Source: Haloferax mucosum ATCC BAA-1512
GTDB taxonomy: Archaea > Halobacteriota > Halobacteria > Halobacteriales > Haloferacaceae
Direction of reading: 5' to 3'
DNA: 64,000 nucleotides
Assembly (NCBI RefSeq): GCF_000337815.1
Contig: NZ_AOLN01000004.1
Coordinates: forward strand, 124,001 to 188,000
In this document: piece after piece, positions 34,148-42,292 of the stretch
Layout: every line of letters begins with the position of its first letter
How positions within the stretch are numbered: the first letter of the stretch is position 1
Position numbers and translations under genes: made by a program
Notes under the pieces: generated by a model
Databases searched by the model: none
What the model was told of the DNA's origin: nothing
Seen by the model: only the letters and a program-made list of their open reading frames with translations

Positions 34148-35887
34148 TTAGCCAATTCCAGAACCGAGGCAGAGCGCGAGGACTTCGGTTATCTCGCCTG
34201 CCGGGACTGGTGGCTTCTCACCGAGGTCCACATCGAACCACGTTCGCAACAAGAGGTTCGTCAGTCGCCACACGTTGTACACCAGTACGGCGGCGACGAA
34301 GTAGAACAGTCGAACCCGATAATCGGAGGAACTTGTAGTCGGCAGGAAGTGTTCTTTGATGCTCTTGTACTCGTTCTCAATCATCCACCGGTCCTTGTAC
34401 TGGGCTTTCAAGCCCGCTGCTCGTTCAACGGGAACGTCCGTGTTCGTGAGTAGAATGGCGTACGTTTCAGACTCCTCGTTCGGCGGGAAGTAGATGAAAT
34501 CCACTTCGTGTGTCCTGCCATCGACCGTTAACGGAACATCGTGTTTCACGGCGATGTCGGCGGTCGGATGTTCTTTGATGTTCTCAATATCCTCGATGTC
34601 CTGCGCGGCACTGACGCGTTTCGGGATGAGGTACGTCATCCCCTTCCGGTCAATCACATCGCGGACAGCGTGCCCATCGAACTCACGGTCGGCCATCACT
34701 TTGTGAATGTCCACATACTCCTGTGCCTTCGACAGGAGTCGGTCAACGACTTCCGCCTTCGACATGCTCACCGCACCATCGCCTTCCCAATTCGACTTCT
34801 CCTTCACAGGCTCCATCGCCAGCACAATCGGCGTGTCTTCCCCAATCACTGTGAGTGTGGCAAACTTGTACCCGCGCTCATAGTCAGAAGCAGGGTCGTC
34901 TTCGGAGGGACCTGAATAGCCACTTACCATCTTGGGGAAATCTTCCTTCACGATGCCGAGGTCGCGGTTCTTCCACGGTGATGGGTAAAACCGCCACGGC
35001 GTCACGTCGATAGCGACATTCACTGGCTCGCGTAGATTGTCCTCGAAATCGGTCTCTTTGATGAGATTCTCGATGGCTCTGTCGAACGGGTCGAGCAACG
35101 TCTTCCGAATCCGCTTCCACTTTCTCAATCCTGTTGGGTCGGTAAACTCCGGTAACTTCGTCTGTGGGTCGGGGGCACCCATCTTCTTGATGGCCCGCGT
35201 GTGCGTATCACCGTGCGGCATCTCGGGGCGCTGGCTCAACCGGCTCGCTCGGCGTTTCGTTTCCCGTTTTCCGTGTGCTGTCATTGAGAGATACGATTGG
35301 AGTTCCCAATACACCTCGTCCTCGTACTTCGCGTTCGCTGCGCGTCCCGTAGCGAACTCTGTGAACACGCGGTCGCGGGCAATCCGAACAGCCCGCAATA
35401 TCTCATCATCAGTCAACCCCTTCTCTCCACGTTCCTCGGGCTGAATTGGAGGTCCTTCATCCGGGGCGCTCAGCAAATCATGCTCAGCGGCAACCTCTCG
35501 AATCCCTTCAGCAACAGTCGTCAAGGTCTGTCGGTCCTGAATCGACAGTCGGTTCCGGTACGTGTACGAGAGTGCCTGTTGAGTCGGTGCGCGGTTTAGT
35601 CCGAATCGAATCTGGAGGTACGCCCACCGCCGGAGCCGACTGTAGACTTCCCGCTGGCTGAACCCGCAGGCATTCTGGTAGAGTAACGTCCGCACAACAG
35701 CCTCGAAATCTAACTCGTCGGGGTACGCCTTCGTGTATTGGTCTGTGAAGGTATCTTCGGGAATTTCGAGATTTGCGATAACACGAGTGATGTGGTCGTG
35801 GACGTGACAGAGCCGTTCCGCCTGCTTGATGAGTGCCGTCGCTCTCCTAGACGGCGGTCCAGACGACGACTCGCCAGCGCCTCTCAT
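34148..35887 (-). CDS. IS4-family DDE transposase
   Basis: A 579-residue transposase. The acidic triad is Asp294 (VAIDVTPWRF), Asp400 (VMADREFDG) and Glu504 in the IS4 signature Y-x2-R-x3-E-x6-K (Tyr497, Arg500, Glu504, Lys511). The N-terminal 200 residues include an HTH-like region (NACGFSQREVYSRLRRW) typical of these long haloarchaeal transposases. The frame is intact, so the element may be active. Its promoter region holds a palindrome also found before the wHTH gene at 36095. Element ends are uncertain. Confidence 0.92.
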   Translation of the reverse strand: MRGAGESSSGPPSRRATALIKQAERLCHVHDHITRVIANLEIPEDTFTDQYTKAYPDELDFEAVVRTLLYQNACGFSQREVYSRLRRWAYLQIRFGLNRAPTQQALSYTYRNRLSIQDRQTLTTVAEGIREVAAEHDLLSAPDEGPPIQPEERGEKGLTDDEILRAVRIARDRVFTEFATGRAANAKYEDEVYWELQSYLSMTAHGKRETKRRASRLSQRPEMPHGDTHTRAIKKMGAPDPQTKLPEFTDPTGLRKWKRIRKTLLDPFDRAIENLIKETDFEDNLREPVNVAIDVTPWRFYPSPWKNRDLGIVKEDFPKMVSGYSGPSEDDPASDYERGYKFATLTVIGEDTPIVLAMEPVKEKSNWEGDGAVSMSKAEVVDRLLSKAQEYVDIHKVMADREFDGHAVRDVIDRKGMTYLIPKRVSAAQDIEDIENIKEHPTADIAVKHDVPLTVDGRTHEVDFIYFPPNEESETYAILLTNTDVPVERAAGLKAQYKDRWMIENEYKSIKEHFLPTTSSSDYRVRLFYFVAAVLVYNVWRLTNLLLRTWFDVDLGEKPPVPAGEITEVLALCLGSGIG

Positions 35888-35903
35888 TGAGTGGGTTGAA
35901 GTG

Positions 35904-35924
35904 TTTAGTTAGAATTTAACTAAA
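35904..35924. promoter_or_regulatory. Palindrome in the transposase promoter
   Basis: Arms TTTAGTTA and TAACTAAA flank GAATT, a perfect inverted repeat of eight bases per arm, 17-37 bases before the transposase start and over its likely TATA region. Its core AGTTAGAATTTAACTA differs at only two positions from the site at 36040-36055. Confidence 0.6.
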
Positions 35925-36032
35925 TCTCGGCGTGTGACTTCCACTTCTTCCAATTCCTGTACGTGCGCCTCATGGCTTATTCTATCAGTCAAGCCGTTGA
36001 AAGCGTAGTGCAAGTCCCCGGGTAAGATTCCA

Positions 36033-36059
36033 ACTCAAGTTAAAATTTAACCAGAGTTA
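36033..36059. promoter_or_regulatory. Extended palindromic operator before the wHTH gene
   Basis: A nested inverted repeat: outer arms AACTC and GAGTT, inner arms GTTAAA and TTTAAC around one A. It ends just before the TATA-like GATATTATAC (36062-36071), which lies about 28 bases before ATG 36095. It is probably the binding site of the regulator encoded there, or of a regulator shared with the transposase promoter. Confidence 0.6.
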
Positions 36060-36094
36060 AGATATTATACGGGCTGACTTCGAGACTTGAGTGT

Positions 36095-36541
36095 ATGCCT
36101 CTCTCGACTAGAGCGTATCTTTCTAGAAAGGGAACTCTCGAACTCCTCTGCGAGATTAACCCTGCTGGCTCTCGATTTGATGACTTGGTAGATGAACTCT
36201 CAATCAGCCGTCCGACGCTCGCAACACGAATAACCGAGGGGAGTGAGTTATCACTCATCGAGCAAAAAGCCGTCTCAGGAGAACGCGGGACAACCCATAA
36301 GCACGTGTTGACACCGCGAGGAGCCACACTCCGTGTCCGTATGTTTGAGGAAGGCCTCGTACTGTCCTATCGGCAATACAAGAACGCACGCAAGCAGTTC
36401 GAGGAGAATAGCGAGCGGTTCACTGATTCGATATTTGAGAATCCGCCTAACTTGAGCGACGAGAAACGGAATCAAGAGAATCTGCAAACAATCCTTCAGC
36501 GAAGCAGGCTGTCCCATCTGATTGAAGATGAAGATGGTTAG
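36095..36541 (+). CDS. Winged-helix DNA-binding regulator (HxlR/MarR-like)
   Basis: A 148-residue cytoplasmic regulator. Residues 1-90 form a wHTH: RKGTLELLCEINPAGSRFDD, recognition helix region ISRPTLATRITEGSE, wing GERGTTHKHVLTPRG. The C-terminal 60 residues are helical and charged (YRQYKNARKQFEENSERF), likely for dimerisation. A TATA element sits about 28 bases upstream (leaderless), with a nested palindrome before it, which suggests autoregulation. It overlaps the tail of the convergent exonuclease-like gene by four bases. Confidence 0.8.
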   Translation: MPLSTRAYLSRKGTLELLCEINPAGSRFDDLVDELSISRPTLATRITEGSELSLIEQKAVSGERGTTHKHVLTPRGATLRVRMFEEGLVLSYRQYKNARKQFEENSERFTDSIFENPPNLSDEKRNQENLQTILQRSRLSHLIEDEDG

Positions 36542-37185
36542 GTGTCTGGCGGACTGAGGTTCTTCATCCTGAAGTCCGATTTTGGAACGTACCGTCCTGC
36601 GAGAACGGCGAGTTCCCTCGTGCGTTCGATGTCTGCGAGATTATGCAGTAACAGTGGGACCCATTCGCCGTTCTCGTGACTGTCCACTGCGCTTGCGCTG
36701 TCATCGAACGGGTCGCAGTCGTCTCCGCCGATGAGCGTGTCGTAGACGCCAACGAGGTCGTTGTGGTCTCCTGTATCGAACCGGTTCACAATTGACATCA
36801 CATCCGCGTACGCGACTGAGGGGAACGGCCACTCCACGTCTTGTCGAACACACGCGCTCCGTAGGAATGGAAGGTCGAAGCCCGAGTTCCACGTTTCACC
36901 GTTGTACGCAGTGAGATAGTGCCGGTCGTCATCAATGTGGTTCGTGGCGAACTCTGAAAGGCCAATGAGGAGGTCTTCTTCGCTCTGGTACACAGCCAGT
37001 CGGATATTCGACCCGGATTCGTGTTCCACAGCGGTGGTGAGCCGAGTACTGTCCGCAAGACGGCCTGTCGTATTTAGTCCAATCCATGAACCCATATCCA
37101 TTGTGACACCAGCGACCGTGATGATTGCACTCGGGTCCAACCCCGAGGTCTCGATGTCAAACGCGACGGGACTCAAATCACCCAT
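36538..37185 (-). CDS. DEDD-type 3'-5' exonuclease-like protein
   Basis: A 215-residue RNase H-fold protein. Exo I is VAFDIETSGLDP (Asp and Glu), an Exo II-like segment is YNGETWNSGFDLPFLR, and an Exo III-like Asp lies in HNLADIERTRELA. The spacing resembles PolB-type exonuclease or ribonuclease H-like proteins rather than DnaQ proper. It is a stand-alone nuclease with no polymerase domain. It lies next to the HEPN-like gene in the same orientation, in a mobile island, so a role in replicon maintenance or defence is possible. Confidence 0.7.
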   Translation of the reverse strand: MGDLSPVAFDIETSGLDPSAIITVAGVTMDMGSWIGLNTTGRLADSTRLTTAVEHESGSNIRLAVYQSEEDLLIGLSEFATNHIDDDRHYLTAYNGETWNSGFDLPFLRSACVRQDVEWPFPSVAYADVMSIVNRFDTGDHNDLVGVYDTLIGGDDCDPFDDSASAVDSHENGEWVPLLLHNLADIERTRELAVLAGRYVPKSDFRMKNLSPPDT

Positions 37186-37251
37186 GTCTGTTTACGAGAG
37201 TACTGGCTTCGTAAGCGTCGGCGTGTCGTTTCCAAAAGTTCCGATACCTAT

Positions 37252-37965
37252 CTAGAGTGAATCGGTCCGCGACCGCTCACACCACGTTTCAATGTCGGTC
37301 TCAAAATCGTTGAATAGGTCGTGGAATTCACAGATGTATGTAAGAAGATATTGTCGGTCTTTTTGGTCAGAATGTCGAAGGTAGTCTCCTGACCTGTCCA
37401 GCCCGCCGACTGGTCTTGGCTCGAAGCCATGTTTCGTGAATTTGGCCTGATAATATTCTCGACCGTCCTCGTCCTCATCAACTTTGTTTACACTCAGACA
37501 ATGGTACTCCCCATGCTGGATGTCGTTTCGTAGTCCGTGGAGGAAGGTGTAGGACTTGATGTACTCTGGTATCTCTCGGTCAGGAGTATCTCGCCCCGGA
37601 AGGAGGTCGCCTTTGTTGTACTGGCGGTTGTGTGTTTTCTCGTTTATATGCTCAAGAACCTGCAGATTGTACGAATAGAGCGAAGCCACATAATTATGGA
37701 TACATCTCAGGACTTCTCCCTTCTTTTGGTACTCTTTGAACCCACCGTTCCCGTTATTTACATCGAACCGAGCCATCCCGTCTCCCGGTACGCTCGGCCC
37801 TAGTTTCGCTATCTGGTAGTAGTTACCGTGAACAAACCACGCAGATTTACGGATTCGGTCGATTTCAGCGTCACTCGTAGGTTCATGAGGCGTCCCATCA
37901 GTACCTACAAACTCATCAACGATATTCTCGCTCTCCCCGCTATCTGCTTCTGCTGAACCTCCCAT
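37252..37965 (-). CDS. HEPN-like protein with R-x4-H motif
   Basis: A 237-residue protein I cannot name. ATG 37965 (MGGSAEADSGESENIV) follows an AT element CTTATTTTTA and lies 13 bases after the stop of a 46-residue frame. The centre is helical, and LHGLRNDIQHGEYH contains Arg146-x4-His151, the RNase motif of HEPN toxins. The helix before it, IPEYIKSYTFLHG, fits the HEPN fold. HEPN proteins in accessory islands are often RNase toxins or abortive-infection effectors. The assignment rests on the motif and helix pattern only. Confidence 0.5.
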   Translation of the reverse strand: MGGSAEADSGESENIVDEFVGTDGTPHEPTSDAEIDRIRKSAWFVHGNYYQIAKLGPSVPGDGMARFDVNNGNGGFKEYQKKGEVLRCIHNYVASLYSYNLQVLEHINEKTHNRQYNKGDLLPGRDTPDREIPEYIKSYTFLHGLRNDIQHGEYHCLSVNKVDEDEDGREYYQAKFTKHGFEPRPVGGLDRSGDYLRHSDQKDRQYLLTYICEFHDLFNDFETDIETWCERSRTDSL

Positions 37966-37978
37966 GTAAAAATAAGAA

Positions 37979-38119
37979 TCAGTCGTCTGCGGCGAGTCCT
38001 GACGTTCCCGACTCCTGCACGCGTGGCTCTGCGGCTGCCCGCGCATCCCGGCGGAGTTGCTCTATATCCTGCCCTGTGACCTCGGCAAGTTCTTCCAAGG
38101 TCGGGAGGTCGGCTGTCAT
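37979..38119 (-). CDS. 46-residue protein upstream of the HEPN-like gene
   Basis: ATG 38119 opens a 46-codon frame, MTADLPTLEELAEVTGQ then DIEQLRRDARAAAEPRVQE, ending at 37979. It is helical and highly charged and ends 13 bases before the HEPN-like start, in the same orientation. Its size, charge and position suit an antitoxin or accessory subunit. No family is recognised. Confidence 0.5.
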   Translation of the reverse strand: MTADLPTLEELAEVTGQDIEQLRRDARAAAEPRVQESGTSGLAADD

Positions 38120-38198
38120 CGTATGAATAAGTAGGTCGCTCCACTGGCAAAAAGATTATGGAGCATAGTGTCGCTCTATCACTTTCCCGGATACGCGT

Positions 38199-38225
38199 GA
38201 ATTGGAAGAATTGGAAGAATTGGAA
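38199..38225. repeat. Three tandem 9-bp iterons beside Orc1/Cdc6 gene
   Basis: GAATTGGAA repeats three times without interruption, followed by ATCACCCCCTTCCA. A further copy in reverse orientation is at 35948-35956. It sits 46 bases before the Orc1/Cdc6 start. Short repeats plus a C/G-string beside an orc gene are features of haloarchaeal origins, although this is not a clear match to the canonical ORB element. Confidence 0.6.
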
Positions 38226-38270
38226 ATCACCCCCTTCCACTTATTGTATTAGGAAACGAACCACTTGGGC

Positions 38271-39275
38271 ATGATACGCGATGCGCGTGTCCTCCAGCCG
38301 GAGTTCGTCCCAAGAGACATCGTGCATCGAACCCACGAAGTCAACACACTAACCGCCGCGCTCGAACCCGTCACCAACGACATCCAAGGTGAAACAACTC
38401 TCCTGTACGGTCCATCCGGCACGGGGAAGACCTGCATCGCCCGGTACGTAACCGAGCAACTCCACGAAGGCGTCCTCGACCTCAACTCCCAGTACGTGAA
38501 CTGCTGGGAGGACTACTCCCGCTTCAAAACCCTGTACCGGCTCCTCGAAGGCATCAACCGGACGATGAACGTCCACCGCCAGTCCACTCCAAAAGACGAA
38601 CTCCTCGAACGCCTTCGAGACTACGAGGGCGCACCGTACGTCGTTATCCTTGACGAAGTGGACCAATTGGAAGACAAGCGAGTCCTCTACGAACTGAATC
38701 GAACGAAAGACCTCACGCTGATTCTCATCGCTAACGAGGAGCAAGAACTATTCGAACCACTCCAGCCTCGATTAACGAGTCGGCTTCAAACGGCCACGCG
38801 CATCGAATTCGACCGATACACCACTGACGAACTCGTAGAAATCCTCAAACCCCGCGTTCGGTGGGGGCTGCCCGAAGACGCAATCAGGGTTACCCAATTG
38901 GAACTGATTTCGGAAGCGGTTGCCGGTGACGCCCGAGTAGGGCTGGAAGTGTTGCGAGTCGGTGCTCGCCGTGCGAGCCAACGAGGTCTGGAAACCATAT
39001 CAGATGAGATAATCTACGATGCAGCACCGAAGGCGAAAGCGGAAATCCGGCAGCGAAATGTGGAAATCCTCACCACAGACCAACGAATCCTCTACGACAT
39101 CATCACCGAACACGGTAAAATCCCACCGAGCGACCTCTACAAGGAGTACCGAGACCGTACTGACGACCCGAAATCAGACCGCATGGTCCGAAACTATCTC
39201 AGTAAAATGGAACGATACAACCTAGTCCGGACAGAAGGGGAGAATCGCGGTCGTACATACCACTCAGTATCATAA
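38271..39275 (+). CDS. Orc1/Cdc6-family replication initiator-like AAA+ protein
   Basis: A 334-residue AAA+ ATPase. Walker A is GPSGTGKT (47-54), Walker B VVILDEVDQL (Asp128-Glu129), sensor-1 LILIANEEQELFE and an arginine-containing RLTSRLQTATRIEF. The C-terminal winged helix (TTDQRILYDIITEHGKIPP onward) binds DNA. ATG 38271 is leaderless relative to TTATTGTATTAGG; a TTG at 38265 is rejected. It is shorter than chromosomal Orc proteins (about 400 or more residues), as in plasmid or provirus copies. The PLD-like gene starts 26 bases downstream, likely in the same operon. Confidence 0.92.
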   Translation: MIRDARVLQPEFVPRDIVHRTHEVNTLTAALEPVTNDIQGETTLLYGPSGTGKTCIARYVTEQLHEGVLDLNSQYVNCWEDYSRFKTLYRLLEGINRTMNVHRQSTPKDELLERLRDYEGAPYVVILDEVDQLEDKRVLYELNRTKDLTLILIANEEQELFEPLQPRLTSRLQTATRIEFDRYTTDELVEILKPRVRWGLPEDAIRVTQLELISEAVAGDARVGLEVLRVGARRASQRGLETISDEIIYDAAPKAKAEIRQRNVEILTTDQRILYDIITEHGKIPPSDLYKEYRDRTDDPKSDRMVRNYLSKMERYNLVRTEGENRGRTYHSVS

Positions 39276-39301
39276 CCGTAGAGCGAGGAGATGCACAGAA
39301 C

Positions 39302-40453
39302 ATGAGTCACCTCGTGTACCATCAACGGGACAATGAGGGCCAGTCTGAATCGCCGTTTGATACGACACTCCGAGGTATTATCGACTCAGATGGCCCAACA
39401 CGCATCGCCTGTCCGTACCTTGGCCTCTCGTACGTTGAAGCCCTCGTTACTGAAGCAGACTCGTGGGAGTTGCTGACTGACGTTGAAGCGTGGATGGGAC
39501 TGTATCGAGGGGAGAAGCGGACAGAAGTGCAGGAGTTCATCGAGAACCATCATTCGAAGATTCACCACATCAAAGGCCTCCATGCAAAGGTGGTGATGAA
39601 TCCAGAACAAGCCCTCGTGGGCTCCGCTAACCTCACTCAGACTGGCGTAGCCCGGCGAGACGAGATGGGGATTCTAATCGATGACTGTATCCTCGTTTCC
39701 GAAGCCCACGAGTGGTTTGAAACACTCTGGGATGAGAGCGACCTAATCGATACAGGAGAACTGGAAACGTTAGTGGAAACTGACTCCCCCTCTCGACTCC
39801 AGTCTGATTCACGTTCGTCTTCTATCTCGTCGTCAGCCCCCCGATTGAGCGCCGAGATTCCGACTCTCGAATCAGAAGCCCCTGCGCGACCTGAAGCGGA
39901 ACCAAAAGTATCGGAAATGGATGAGGATTTGATTGAGCGGATGGCGAAAGCACCAGATAGAGCGTGGATAAACGCGTATTTCGATTTGATGGCGAATCTT
40001 CTGTCCACCCTAGACTTGCCCGAGTCTGACCCTCGGTTGCTCACCACGATGAAGCAGTCCAATCGGTTTGCGGTAACTGTGAACCAACGATACGTCCTCG
40101 GGGCGTTCTTTCTCAATCAGCCCCGAGTGGGGTTTCTTCTCCCGGATAGCATGGAGGGGCTGGAGGAGACAATCCGGAACTCGTACGAGGAGGAGCATTT
40201 CCAATTCAAGCCCTTGGTGTGGGAAGATGAAACCGCATCACGACCGCATTGGATTGAATTCGAGGAACGTCCCGAAGACATCCTGAGTGACAATCTACGA
40301 CGGAACTGGATGAGTGCCGCAATCGAAGAAACCGACCGCGCCTCTCAGTCGTCGTTCTCGTCTCACGACCCTCGTGTCTACCGGCTCGCAATGGATACTG
40401 AGTATCGAGAGAGACACATTGAGGCGGCGTTCGGCAGCCAGTCAAACGAGTAG
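39302..40453 (+). CDS. Phospholipase D-like (PLDc) domain protein
   Basis: A 383-residue protein with one PLD-like half-site: His94-Ala-Lys96 followed by ALVGSANLTQTGV. The Asp of the HxK(x)4D motif is not at its usual place. Catalysis normally needs two such motifs, so it would act as a dimer, as in PLD-type nucleases. The middle (about 160-205) is a Ser/Pro/Glu-rich linker. The C-terminal domain (DRAWINAYFDLMANLLSTLD onward) is unrecognised. Its place after orc suggests a plasmid-borne nuclease or DNA-processing role; a defence role is possible. Confidence 0.75.
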   Translation: MSHLVYHQRDNEGQSESPFDTTLRGIIDSDGPTRIACPYLGLSYVEALVTEADSWELLTDVEAWMGLYRGEKRTEVQEFIENHHSKIHHIKGLHAKVVMNPEQALVGSANLTQTGVARRDEMGILIDDCILVSEAHEWFETLWDESDLIDTGELETLVETDSPSRLQSDSRSSSISSSAPRLSAEIPTLESEAPARPEAEPKVSEMDEDLIERMAKAPDRAWINAYFDLMANLLSTLDLPESDPRLLTTMKQSNRFAVTVNQRYVLGAFFLNQPRVGFLLPDSMEGLEETIRNSYEEEHFQFKPLVWEDETASRPHWIEFEERPEDILSDNLRRNWMSAAIEETDRASQSSFSSHDPRVYRLAMDTEYRERHIEAAFGSQSNE

Positions 40454-40499
40454 TCGGTCGTGGACGTGATGGTCTTCGTGTGTTTCTTTCAGAACCGCG

Positions 40500-40515
40500 T
40501 ACACATGGGTGTGTA
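40500..40515. promoter_or_regulatory. Inverted repeat before the small RHH-like gene
   Basis: TACACA-TGGG-TGTGTA lies just upstream of GTTTTATCGG, a TATA-like element about 28 bases before ATG 40553. Position and symmetry fit an operator for the small regulator it precedes. Confidence 0.5.
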
Positions 40516-40552
40516 TTGATGTTTTATCGGGGAAGGAATCGGAATAGTAGGT

Positions 40553-40750
40553 ATGGGGAAGAAACAGCGACGGAACATCAGTATTGACCACGAATTGGAT
40601 GAGTGGTTAGATGAGGACGTGGAGAACGCGAGCCAACTCATCTCAGACCTCTTGATGGCGTACAGGGCGTACGGTGGAGATGAGATGGAAACAGTCCGTT
40701 ATACCCTTGAGAAACGAGTTCACGATACTGCAGACCAGTTATCTGATTAA
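40553..40750 (+). CDS. Small ribbon-helix-helix-like protein
   Basis: 65 residues, starting MGKKQRRNISIDHELDEWLD. A basic N-terminal strand (RRNISID) precedes two helices (HELDEWLDEDVE, ASQLISDLLMAYRAY), the order of CopG/Arc-type RHH repressors. The rest is a short helical tail. It sits behind a TATA element and a 16-bp inverted repeat. It is probably an autoregulated DNA-binding protein, perhaps a plasmid copy-control or antitoxin-type factor. It is convergent with the 67-residue gene. Confidence 0.65.
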   Translation: MGKKQRRNISIDHELDEWLDEDVENASQLISDLLMAYRAYGGDEMETVRYTLEKRVHDTADQLSD

Positions 40751-40771
40751 AACTGGGGACGGGATGATTTC

Positions 40772-40975
40772 CTATTGGGACGCTCGTTCTTTGGCGGCTT
40801 CGACCACTTCATCAATGGGTCCGATGTCAGTGAAGTGGTCCTCGAACGAGTGGTCTGTTGCGTGTTCTTCGAGGAGGTCTGCGTAGAAACTGGCCTCCTC
40901 GTCACTCTCGACCTCACGGAGGAGTTCAGCGATACGCTGTGCGTCGGAAACAGGGAGAAGGATTTGCTCGGCCAT
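40772..40975 (-). CDS. Small acidic helical protein
   Basis: 67 residues (MAEQILLPVSDAQRIAELLR...), strongly acidic, with two predicted helices. No family is recognised; it resembles haloarchaeal small acidic proteins or antitoxins only in general character. ACTATCGATAGAG just upstream contains a 10-bp palindrome. Convergent with the RHH-like gene. Confidence 0.6.
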   Translation of the reverse strand: MAEQILLPVSDAQRIAELLREVESDEEASFYADLLEEHATDHSFEDHFTDIGPIDEVVEAAKERASQ

Positions 40976-41048
40976 ACACTATCGATAGAGAGTTCGCACT
41001 AAATGCTTTCTGCGAGATGAAGGAACTTCGTACACTCTGGACTGCAGG

Positions 41049-42176
41049 CTATTCGATTCTGTATCGCGCTCTGATTACTTGTTCGATACTTTCAGACGCC
41101 ATTTCTGGGTCCACCAAGGCTGTGACCGACCCTTGGTAGTGGTCTTCAAGACCAATCACTGGTTCCCCAGTTTCCACTCGGCAGAGGAGTTTCAGACGGC
41201 ACATTCCCGTGTCGGCCTTCCATACCCGTACCCAGTTCTCGTCTGACCGCATCCCGACTTGTCGTGCCGCCCAATCTTTCCGCTGCTCGTCATCCCACGT
41301 TGCGAGCATTTTCGAAATGCGGCGGAGTTCACGAGTACGGCGAAACAGATTCGGGTCTTCCTCTTGCTCCACGTTGTTGCCTCGAACCTTTCGGAGGAAC
41401 ACTCTGGGTCTCCCCATTCCGTTCACCGCCAACCCAATCTCACTTCGCGTTCGGCCACTGTCGTAGAGTGGGGCACTGAATACAGAAGACCAGCCGTCAT
41501 CTTCCGTGTGTGCATTGTACAGCCCCTCCACCCAGAGTAACGCATTATCCTCAGAGAACAGGGCATCTGGAAACGGGACTTCGAGTTCAACGGTTGGATT
41601 CAGGGGCTGTCGAAGCCATTTGACGATGTTGTGATAGCCCGTCCACTCCTGTGCGTCAGGAACCTGTGCAGCCCACCACGCTGCGAGAGTCCCAGCACTC
41701 AGGTCCACGTCCCGTTCATTGAAATGGTCTGCGTCAAGCCACAGTACGCTGTACCCGTGAGAGCGGAACTCTGCTTGCACCGCGTCTCGGTCTTTGGACT
41801 CGTGTTTATACTGCACCTCGATGGCGATGCCCCTCCCGAGACGGTCTTGTGGACGCGCAAATTCAACGAGGACATCTACTCGGCGGTCACCAACCTCCTT
41901 CTCGATGGAGACCGTCGAATCAGCGAATACTGAGTCGGCTTTGGAGGCGGCGATAGATTTCATCCGCCTGTGTTCTGCCGATTCACCGCCCGGGCCGGAA
42001 CATCCGTCAGGTGGTGTTGTGGGATGCCAGAAATGCCGGGCCACGAACGAGCCGTTCCGTCGATGGGACTCGCGGATTCCAAGCCTATTGCCGCAAGCCG
42101 GACACGTCGTTGTGTCGTCTTCCGTGGCTTGGTGTGGGGCGGTTAGTTCCCCATCGATAATCGCTGTGAACGGCAT
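41049..42176 (-). CDS. CoiA-like nuclease-domain protein with zinc ribbon
   Basis: A 375-residue protein. An N-terminal CPACGN motif (Cys25, Cys28) with downstream His/Cys suggests a zinc-binding head. The middle has the restriction-like core RRVDVLVEFARPQDRLGRG followed by IAIEVQYKHESKDRDAVQAE. The Asp and the Glu-x-Gln (EVQ) fit the CoiA/PD-(D/E)xK-like active site. CoiA takes part in DNA uptake and recombination in bacteria, and distant haloarchaeal homologues lie in mobile regions. The C-terminal 200 residues are unrecognised. The neighbour is the recombinase gene. Confidence 0.7.
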   Translation of the reverse strand: MPFTAIIDGELTAPHQATEDDTTTCPACGNRLGIRESHRRNGSFVARHFWHPTTPPDGCSGPGGESAEHRRMKSIAASKADSVFADSTVSIEKEVGDRRVDVLVEFARPQDRLGRGIAIEVQYKHESKDRDAVQAEFRSHGYSVLWLDADHFNERDVDLSAGTLAAWWAAQVPDAQEWTGYHNIVKWLRQPLNPTVELEVPFPDALFSEDNALLWVEGLYNAHTEDDGWSSVFSAPLYDSGRTRSEIGLAVNGMGRPRVFLRKVRGNNVEQEEDPNLFRRTRELRRISKMLATWDDEQRKDWAARQVGMRSDENWVRVWKADTGMCRLKLLCRVETGEPVIGLEDHYQGSVTALVDPEMASESIEQVIRARYRIE

Positions 42177-42292
42177 TTTCGATGGGGGAAGTTAGTCCCC
42201 CAGTGTATTCATGATTATGGGCTTATGGTTTGTCAAAACTCATCCTCCGTTTTTCTGCTGACTTCAGCGCCCACTGGTATATATCGCAATAT

